Assembly (NCBI GenBank): GCA_903911825.1
Contig: CAIWFB010000231.1
Location: 1-38,621 of the forward strand
Length of the DNA: 38,621 nt
From: an uncultured Verrucomicrobia subdivision 3 bacterium
Lineage (GTDB): Bacteria > Verrucomicrobiota > Verrucomicrobiia > Limisphaerales > UBA11358
Reading direction: 5' to 3'
Positions 31,776-38,621 of this stretch are shown piece after piece; position 1 is the stretch's first letter, and every line of letters starts with the position of its first letter. The notes beneath the pieces are model-generated. The model ran no database searches. It had not been told where the DNA came from and saw only the letters and a program-made list of their open reading frames with translations. The position numbers were made by a program, and so were the translations under genes.

Positions 31776-34700
31776 ATGAAAAGTTTTGTCCCCTCAAATT
31801 GTGCGTTGCTGCGCCTGCTGCTGGCGAGCTGGTTGATCGCGCCTCACGTTGGCTTGCAGGCGGCTTGCACGCCGCCGCCAGCGGGTCTGGTGGCTTGGTG
31901 GCCGGGCGAAGGCAATGCGTTGGACATCGCGGGCGCGAACAACGGCACCTTGTTGAACGGCGTCACGTTTGCCCCCGGCGTGGTGGGACAAGGTTTTCGC
32001 TTCGACGGGACGAATAGTTTCATGCAAGTCCCGGATGCGCCGACGCTGAAACCGACGAGCGTGACGGTCGAGGCGTGGGTATGGTTGGATCCGAACACGC
32101 CCAGCGCCGGTTCCGAAGTGGTCGTGTTCAAACGGAATTCGTGGACGTTTCTTTTTGAAGGTTACACGCTGGTCAAAGATCATGCGGATAATGGCAACGG
32201 AACGTTCTCCGACCGTTTCGCCTTCGTCGTCACCCGTAACGGCAATCAAGTCATCCTCCGCTCAACTACCGTCGTGCAGCGCGGAGTTTGGTATCACGTG
32301 GCGGGCACTTACGATGGCAACCAATCCACGATCATCGTCAATGGCGTGGCGGAAGGTTCCCTCGTAGCGGGCTTTCCATTGGACTACGGCACGTTGCCGG
32401 TCTGTATCGGCGCCTCGGGCGAAGCGCCGCCGTATCAAGGACTGTTGGGAGGAATTATTGATGAACCGTCCATCTACAACCGCGCGCTGAGTTCGAATGA
32501 AATAGCCGCGATCTACAACGCCGGGGCGGCGGGCAAATGTTCGGCCAATTCGGTCACCAATACTGCGCCCACGAATGTCGTCCCCGTCATCGCCAGCTTT
32601 GCTCCCACCGTAGGCGTCAGCGGATCACTGGTCACGCTGGTAGGCACCAATTTTAGCGCCACGGCGAGTTCGAACATCGTTTATTTCGGGGCGGTGCGGG
32701 CGACAGTTTTAGCAGCCAGCACGAGCAGCCTCACCGTCACCGTTCCTGCGGGAGCAACGCACGCCCCGCTCACCGTCGCCGTGGGTGGCCTGATGGCGTA
32801 TAGCTCAGCGGCGTTTGAACCCACTTTCTTCGGCACCGGTGCCGCCATCAGTGCCGCCACGCTTGCGCCGGGAACGAACCTGAGTGCGGCCAGCCCAATC
32901 ACAACGGTGATTGCTGATTTAGATGGCGATGGCAAACCCGATCTGGTGGTTGACGATGTTTATGCCAATGCCATTTCTATTTTCCAAAACACCGGCAGCA
33001 ACGGCGTGCTGAACGCGTCCTCTTTCGCCGCGCCCGTGACCTTTTTTGTCGGCAGCGGTGGGGATAATCCGCTTGGTTTGACCATCGCGGATGTGGATGG
33101 CGATGGCCGACTAGATTTACTCGTGCCGGATCGCAACGGCAACCAGATCGCGATTTTCCGCAACGTTTCCGCGGGCGGAATATTGACCACCAACTCATTT
33201 GCCGCGCCGGTATTTTTCCCGACTGGCGTTGATCCTCGACGCGTGGCGGTGGCTGATCTGGATGGCGATGGTCGCTCAGAAATCATCAGCGCCAATGGCA
33301 GTGGCGGCTCCGTTTCCATCCTGCGAAACATTGGCAGCGCTGGGTCACTCACCACCAATTCCTTCGCCGCACACTTAGACCTACCGGCGGTGAGTCCAGA
33401 AAATGTGGCCATCGGGGATCTCGACGGCGACGGGAAACCTGATTTAGCCATGAGCGACAACACGGGTTTGGTTTCTCTCTACCGGAATAATTGCACCGTG
33501 GGCAACATCAGCCTCGCCACGTTTGATCCGCGCGTGGATCTGGCCGCGCAAAGTTATACGATGAACCTGGTGTTGGGCGATCTCGATGGGGATGGCAAAA
33601 TGGAATTGATCGCCACCGCCTACTTGCCCCAAACCATGTCGGTTTACCGGAATCAAGCCACGCCCGGTTCACTGACCACTAATTCGTTTGCGGCACCAGT
33701 GACTTATGCGCTGGCGGGTCGAGGTCACACGCTCGCGTTGGGCGACCTCAACGGTGATGGCCAAACCGATATCGCCGAAGCGACGGAATTGGGCGATGCG
33801 CTTTCCATTTTTCAAAATGTGAGCAGCGGCAGTTTCACCAACACCTCGCTCGCGGCGCGCGTGGATTTTGCCACCGGCTGGAATGCGTGGGGCGTGGCCG
33901 TGGGCGATTTGGACGGCGACGGACGGCCCGATGCCGTCTTGGGCAACGTGTATGACAACACGCTGACGCTTTACAAAAATCTCAGTCCATTCGTAACCAA
34001 CGCCGTGTCGCCCCGGAGCGTGCTCGTGGACAACAGCACGGTGGGTTTTTACAACGCATCGCTCGGCACGGGCTTGGACGGAACGGAAGCGCAATTTCCG
34101 ACGCCCGGAAATGATCCGACCATTTTTCCCGCCACCGAGCCGACGTTGGCCGCCGCTGCCGCCGTGCTGGGCAACTGGCTGGTGCCGCAATCCGTTTTGA
34201 ACGGCAATTGGCTGGCCCCCGCCGTCATCCCGTCCACTTGGGCGTTGAACTCGGAAACGGCGATTATCTATGAAGTAAATGCTGGGCCAAACGGTTTTGC
34301 CAATCTGCTGGGTGATTTTGATGCCGATAACGGACTGTATGTCTGGGTCAACGGCCAATACAAATTTGGCGCGCGCGCGCCGGGTCTACCCTCGCCGTTA
34401 GGGCAGTTTGAATATACAAACGTGAACCTGGGCAATTTGGCGCCGGGCACGAACCGCATCCAGATCATCCGCGAAGACAGCGGAATCGCCACCGGTTATC
34501 AAATACGGATCACCGGTCTAGCGCTGACAAATCCACCGCCCGTGGCGCCGCTTGTCGTGACGCAGCCGACGAATCTGACGGTAACGGTCAACACCACCGC
34601 CAGCTTCAACGTCGCGGCCACGGGCACGCAGCCGTTGTTCTATCAATGGAGTTTCAACGGCACAAACCTGCTCGGCGCTACGAACACCACCCTCACGCTC

Positions 34701-37700
34701 ACCAACGTCTTGCCCGCGCGCGGTGGAAATTATTCCGTGTTCGTCTCCAATTTTGTCGGCACGGCGACGAGTTCCAACGCGACGCTCACCGTTTACGTTC
34801 CGCCCACACCGCCGATTTTGCTCGCGCAAACGCCCAGCCAAGTCGTGTTGCTGGGCAGCTCCGCGATTTTAAGTGTCACGGTCGGCGGTAGCGATCCGTT
34901 GAGCTATTTTTGGTCGCGCAACAACGTGCTGATCAGCGGGGCAACGAATGCGTTTTATGTGTTCACCAACGCGCAACTAGCCGATTCGGGCAGCCAGTTC
35001 AATTGCCTTGTCACCAATGCGTTTGGCACGGTGACCAGCACGAATGTCTCGCTCAAGGTCATTGATACGCTGGCGAACGATTTGTGCAGCGGCGCCATCC
35101 TGATCACCAACAGCAGCTACACGAACGCGCAATCCACCGTGCGCGCCAGTTCGTTTGGCGATCCCCAGCCCGGTTGCGTCACTGCTTTTGGTAATGGCGT
35201 CTGGTATCAATTCACCGCGCCCGTCAGCGGCCGACTGGTCCTGGACACGTTCGGCAGCGACTATGACACCGGACTGGCGATCTACACCGGCGCGTGCGGC
35301 GAGTTAAGCGAGGTGGCTTGCAATGATGACAGCGGCGGCCCGACGTCGCAGCTCACTTGGCCCACCATCGCCGGCGTGACCTATGCCATTCTCGCGGGCG
35401 GTTACAACGCGCACGTCGGCAATTTGGTTTTGCATCTGAACCATTTCACGCCGCCCGCCTTTGATCTGCAGCCAACGAATCTTTCCGTGGTGGTCAGCAG
35501 CAACGCCACGTTCGTCACGACCGTGAGCGGCACGCAACCCATCAGCTTGCAATGGTATTTCAACAATGCGCCGCTGACCGATGGCGGACGGATCAGTGGA
35601 GCGACGAATGCGACGCTGAACCTCGCCAATATCGGCACGAACGACGGCGGTAATTATGTGCTCGTCGCGTCGAACTTTGTGGGCGTGACGACCAGTTCCG
35701 TCGCCATGCTGACACCAGTAGTTTTGCCGCCGGTCTTCGTGCTGTCACCAGTGAGCCAGTCCGTCATCACCGGTTCCAACGTCACTTTCACCGCGCAGAT
35801 GGATGGCACGCCACCTTACAGTTTTGTCTGGTCATTCAACGGATCGCCTCTGGTGGACAACTCCCATCTCAGCGGCGCGGCCGCCGCAAGCTTAAGCATT
35901 TCCAATCTCACCACGGCGGATGCAGGCAGCTATACGTTGACCGTGGCGAACTCCGGTGGCACCACCAACCTCACCGTTAACCTGACGGTGCTTGTGCCGC
36001 CAAGCATCACGTTGAATCCAATCAGCCGTTCCGTGCCGCCGGGTTTGCCAACCACTTTTACGGCGTCGGCCTCGGGGATTGGCACGCCCACGTATCAATG
36101 GCAGTTGAACGGCACGAACATTCCCGGCGCGACGAGTGCCAACTATTTCATCGCAGCCGTCGGGACTAATGATCTGGGTTTCTATCATCTCGTCGCCACC
36201 AATGCCGTCGGCAGCGCGGTCAGTGCCGACGCGCAACTTACTTTTGGCGTAGTGGCGGCGTGGGGCCGGAATCTCAACAATGAATGTCTGCCGCCGCCAA
36301 ACCTGACGAATGTCACCGCGGTGGCGGGGACGATGGCGGCCAGTTTTGCGCTGCTCACGGATGGCCGACTCAGCGCGTGGGGCTCCGGCAGCGGCCTTAA
36401 CGTGCCGACGGCCGCCACGAATGTCGTCGCGCTGGCTGCGTCCGGTTCTTCGGGCCTTTACGCCCTGCGTTCCGATGGCCGCGTGGTCGGTTGGAATGGC
36501 CCTCAACCGCCGAGCTTGAGCAACATCGTCGCGGTGGCCGCTGGTAATAATTTTGGCTACGCGTTGCGCGCGGAAGGCACGCTCACCAACTGGGGCACCG
36601 TCCCTAGCCCGGGCTTTTCTCCAAGTTTGAATCAAATCATGGGTATCGCCTGCGGTTATAATTGCGCCATCGCTTTGCGAAATGACGGCACCATCGCGGT
36701 CAATGGCCTCGCGCCCTTCACGAATGTGCCCAGCTCGGTGACAAATGTGGTTGCCGTGGCCGTTGGCAACACTTTTGCCCTGGCCTTGAAAGCGAACGGC
36801 ACGTTGGTTGCCTGGGGCAGCGGCACCATCACCAATCTGCCGCCTAACCTCACGAATATCGTGGCCATCTCCGCCAGCGGTTTGAGCGGAGAAAATTTTG
36901 GCGTGGCCATCCGCGCCAATGGCAAAGTAATGGCGTGGGGCGATAATTCCTTTGGCGAAACCAACGCGCCCACCGCCTTGGGCAATCTTATTTCCGTCGG
37001 CGGTGCGGCCGCGCCTTATCACGGCATGGCTTTGGTCAACGATGGTCGCCCGTTACTCCTGCATCAACCCATCGGCCTCACCGCGTTCGCGGGGCGCGAT
37101 GTGACGTTGCGGGGCGATGCGGTCGGCTCCGCGCCTTTGAGTTACCAATGGTTGTTGAACGGCACCAACCTGCCCGCCGCGACGAACCCCACGCTCGCAC
37201 TGGCGAATATCCAATTGGCGAATACGGGCAATTATCAATTGTTCGTCAGCAATGCGCTCGGCACCGCGATCAGTCTGACTGCGCCCGTGAATATCAGCAG
37301 CAACAACACGCTCGTGTTCTTGAGCCAGACGACAAATAGCCTCACCAACTATCAAGGCGCGACCATCACCACCGGAAGTTTCACCGTGCTCGGCAACGGC
37401 CCGTTGCGTTACCAATGGTTCGCTTCGCCCACCAATTCGAATTACCTCGCCGTGGCGGGAGCGACGAATGAAACGCTGACGTTGAATCCGGCACTCTCCT
37501 CGCAATCAGGTAATTACTATCTCGCGGTGAGTATTCTCTTCGCCGGCGTCACCAGTTTGCCGGTGAACATCCGCGTGCAGTTCGCCAAAGCCTGGGGCTT
37601 CGGCGCCGTCACCAATCCGCCGGTGAATGTCACCAACGCCATCGCTTTGGCAACGGGTGGGGCGACGGGAAATCTGAACACGCATTACCTCGCGCTTGGG

Positions 37701-38522
37701 GCGGATGGCAAACTCACCTCGTGGGCAAATTATTTTCCGTCCTATGGCGAAACGAACGTCGCGGCCTTGAGCAATTCCTTGGTCACCGCCATCGCTGCAA
37801 GCTACCAGCACAGCCTCACACTGAAATCAGACGGCACCGTTTACGCGTGGGGCTACGGCGGCTACGGCCAGACGAATCCGCCCGTCAACTTGAGCGGCGT
37901 CACGGCCATCGCGTGCGGCGGCTATCACGATCTAGCGCTGAAAAATGACGGCACGGTCGTCGGCTGGGGCGCCACATTGCAATCGCCAAATTACGGCCAA
38001 GCCACCAATAATCCCGCCGCCACCAATGTGATTGCCATCGCCGCTGGCAATGTTCACAGCCTCGCTTTGCGGGCCGACGGCACGGTCGTGGCTTGGGGCA
38101 ACCCTGCCGATGGATCAACCACCATTCCCAACACCGCTACCAACCTCATCGCCATCGCTGCTGGCAATGGCATCAGCGCGGGCCTGCGCAACAACGGCAC
38201 GGTGGTGCAATGGGGTAACAGCATTTCCGGCTATCCCGTGCCCGCGAACCTGAGCAACGTTGTCGCCATTTCCGCCGCCGGCACGCACGTCTCCGCCTTG
38301 AAAAATGACGGCTCGGTCGTTTCCTGGGGTTATCTTTATATCAGCCCCGCCTCCAACAGCGTTCCGACCGATGTTGCCAATGTCAGCGCCCTCACCAGTG
38401 GCGGGGATCACGATTTTGCGTTGTTCGGCACCCGCGCGCCCAGCTTCACCGTGCAGCCGTGGAACCGGACCGTTTCCAGCACTACCACCAGCGTCTTCCA
38501 TGAGAAGGCAGTCAAGGTATAA
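31776..38522 (+). CDS. giant secreted mosaic protein: LamG, IPT/TIG, FG-GAP, Ig-like and RCC1 domains
   Basis: This is a 2248-residue exported protein. After a signal peptide (about 1-30, cleaved near LQA) come: a LamG/concanavalin-like domain (about 34-257, from GLVAWWPGEGNA), an IPT/TIG domain (269-352), seven FG-GAP/VCBS repeats with calcium-loop DxDGDG motifs (about 375-740), a beta-rich domain with LYVWVNGQY (742-918), two Ig-like domains, a PPC-like domain (about 1097-1225), three Ig-like domains, seven RCC1-type repeats (1492-1759), two Ig-like domains, seven more RCC1 repeats (1937-2222), and then the first dozen residues of another Ig domain (FTVQPWNRTVS). It ends abruptly with no sorting signal. 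A role in adhesion or polysaccharide capture is likely but unproven. The ATG at 31776 fits the signal peptide. Confidence 0.9.
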   Translation: MKSFVPSNCALLRLLLASWLIAPHVGLQAACTPPPAGLVAWWPGEGNALDIAGANNGTLLNGVTFAPGVVGQGFRFDGTNSFMQVPDAPTLKPTSVTVEAWVWLDPNTPSAGSEVVVFKRNSWTFLFEGYTLVKDHADNGNGTFSDRFAFVVTRNGNQVILRSTTVVQRGVWYHVAGTYDGNQSTIIVNGVAEGSLVAGFPLDYGTLPVCIGASGEAPPYQGLLGGIIDEPSIYNRALSSNEIAAIYNAGAAGKCSANSVTNTAPTNVVPVIASFAPTVGVSGSLVTLVGTNFSATASSNIVYFGAVRATVLAASTSSLTVTVPAGATHAPLTVAVGGLMAYSSAAFEPTFFGTGAAISAATLAPGTNLSAASPITTVIADLDGDGKPDLVVDDVYANAISIFQNTGSNGVLNASSFAAPVTFFVGSGGDNPLGLTIADVDGDGRLDLLVPDRNGNQIAIFRNVSAGGILTTNSFAAPVFFPTGVDPRRVAVADLDGDGRSEIISANGSGGSVSILRNIGSAGSLTTNSFAAHLDLPAVSPENVAIGDLDGDGKPDLAMSDNTGLVSLYRNNCTVGNISLATFDPRVDLAAQSYTMNLVLGDLDGDGKMELIATAYLPQTMSVYRNQATPGSLTTNSFAAPVTYALAGRGHTLALGDLNGDGQTDIAEATELGDALSIFQNVSSGSFTNTSLAARVDFATGWNAWGVAVGDLDGDGRPDAVLGNVYDNTLTLYKNLSPFVTNAVSPRSVLVDNSTVGFYNASLGTGLDGTEAQFPTPGNDPTIFPATEPTLAAAAAVLGNWLVPQSVLNGNWLAPAVIPSTWALNSETAIIYEVNAGPNGFANLLGDFDADNGLYVWVNGQYKFGARAPGLPSPLGQFEYTNVNLGNLAPGTNRIQIIREDSGIATGYQIRITGLALTNPPPVAPLVVTQPTNLTVTVNTTASFNVAATGTQPLFYQWSFNGTNLLGATNTTLTLTNVLPARGGNYSVFVSNFVGTATSSNATLTVYVPPTPPILLAQTPSQVVLLGSSAILSVTVGGSDPLSYFWSRNNVLISGATNAFYVFTNAQLADSGSQFNCLVTNAFGTVTSTNVSLKVIDTLANDLCSGAILITNSSYTNAQSTVRASSFGDPQPGCVTAFGNGVWYQFTAPVSGRLVLDTFGSDYDTGLAIYTGACGELSEVACNDDSGGPTSQLTWPTIAGVTYAILAGGYNAHVGNLVLHLNHFTPPAFDLQPTNLSVVVSSNATFVTTVSGTQPISLQWYFNNAPLTDGGRISGATNATLNLANIGTNDGGNYVLVASNFVGVTTSSVAMLTPVVLPPVFVLSPVSQSVITGSNVTFTAQMDGTPPYSFVWSFNGSPLVDNSHLSGAAAASLSISNLTTADAGSYTLTVANSGGTTNLTVNLTVLVPPSITLNPISRSVPPGLPTTFTASASGIGTPTYQWQLNGTNIPGATSANYFIAAVGTNDLGFYHLVATNAVGSAVSADAQLTFGVVAAWGRNLNNECLPPPNLTNVTAVAGTMAASFALLTDGRLSAWGSGSGLNVPTAATNVVALAASGSSGLYALRSDGRVVGWNGPQPPSLSNIVAVAAGNNFGYALRAEGTLTNWGTVPSPGFSPSLNQIMGIACGYNCAIALRNDGTIAVNGLAPFTNVPSSVTNVVAVAVGNTFALALKANGTLVAWGSGTITNLPPNLTNIVAISASGLSGENFGVAIRANGKVMAWGDNSFGETNAPTALGNLISVGGAAAPYHGMALVNDGRPLLLHQPIGLTAFAGRDVTLRGDAVGSAPLSYQWLLNGTNLPAATNPTLALANIQLANTGNYQLFVSNALGTAISLTAPVNISSNNTLVFLSQTTNSLTNYQGATITTGSFTVLGNGPLRYQWFASPTNSNYLAVAGATNETLTLNPALSSQSGNYYLAVSILFAGVTSLPVNIRVQFAKAWGFGAVTNPPVNVTNAIALATGGATGNLNTHYLALGADGKLTSWANYFPSYGETNVAALSNSLVTAIAASYQHSLTLKSDGTVYAWGYGGYGQTNPPVNLSGVTAIACGGYHDLALKNDGTVVGWGATLQSPNYGQATNNPAATNVIAIAAGNVHSLALRADGTVVAWGNPADGSTTIPNTATNLIAIAAGNGISAGLRNNGTVVQWGNSISGYPVPANLSNVVAISAAGTHVSALKNDGSVVSWGYLYISPASNSVPTDVANVSALTSGGDHDFALFGTRAPSFTVQPWNRTVSSTTTSVFHEKAVKV

Positions 38523-38621
38523 GTTGGTCGCACATTGGTTTTTTAGTGGGTCACTGATATTTTAGCAAGACGAGAAAGGATCACGCTTCCATCCGGACTC
38601 ACTGTTGCCAGCGGTCCATGA
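38523..38621. other. window end; no gene supported
   Basis: All three plus-strand frames are closed soon after the giant gene's stop and none continues an Ig-like fold. The composition drops in G+C compared with the preceding gene. It could be the edge of an inserted element or a normal 3' flank; too little is visible to decide. Confidence 0.4.

Overview
The window looks like chromosomal DNA of a Verrucomicrobiota bacterium, probably of the Pedosphaera/Limisphaerales type. This is inferred from gene content and style, not from a marker gene. The clues are a DUF1800-DUF1501 pair, a giant secreted LamG/FG-GAP/Ig/RCC1 protein with the 'YQW..NGTN.PGATN' Ig style of that phylum, high-GC coding with few Shine-Dalgarno sequences, and several GTG/TTG starts. 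No rRNA, tRNA, CRISPR array, phage or transposase gene was seen.

Layout. 1-4.1 kb (minus): the 5' part of recN, a secreted M13 metallopeptidase, and a single-domain cyclic-nucleotide-binding protein. 4.2-9.1 kb (plus): holB, an O-antigen-ligase-like membrane protein, aroQ, accB and accC, ending at a strong terminator. 9.2-11.3 kb (plus): a Pro/Ala-rich membrane-anchored protein, thioredoxin, and a class V aminotransferase. 11.3-12.74 kb is an accessory island with two inverted-repeat (REPIN-like) elements, a low-GC zinc-ribbon membrane-protein gene bounded like a solitary integron gene cassette, and a striking array of 20 units with 20-22 bp spacing that ends at the opgH stop codon. 12.7-17.8 kb (minus) is an osmoregulated periplasmic glucan operon: opgG, an unknown membrane-anchored protein, a ribbon-helix-helix/PIN toxin-antitoxin pair, and opgH. 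Its genes overlap at three of the four joints. 17.9-19.0 kb (plus) holds a small hypothetical protein and a YqhA/UPF0114 protein. 19.0-24.0 kb is a divergent efflux locus: a membrane-fusion lipoprotein, ABC ATPase and ABC-2 permease on the minus strand, and a CecR-like TetR regulator plus a TolC-family protein on the plus strand, with a perfect 16-bp palindrome between them. 24.0-28.0 kb (plus): DUF1800, DUF1501 and TPR proteins. 28.1-31.2 kb: hisI, a possible structured RNA, a LOG-family protein, a small repeat protein and a DUF4230 protein. 31.8-38.5 kb: one 2248-residue secreted mosaic protein that appears to break off at the start of an Ig domain.

The items most worth a second look are (1) the 20-unit array of about 20.4 bp spacing at 12337-12740; (2) a GTAG-type REP pair sitting in frame inside recN, with two more divergent copies near the array; (3) the cassette-like gene with an attC-like fold; and (4) the toxin-antitoxin pair embedded between opgG and opgH. 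All calls rest on reading the sequence; no database search was run.
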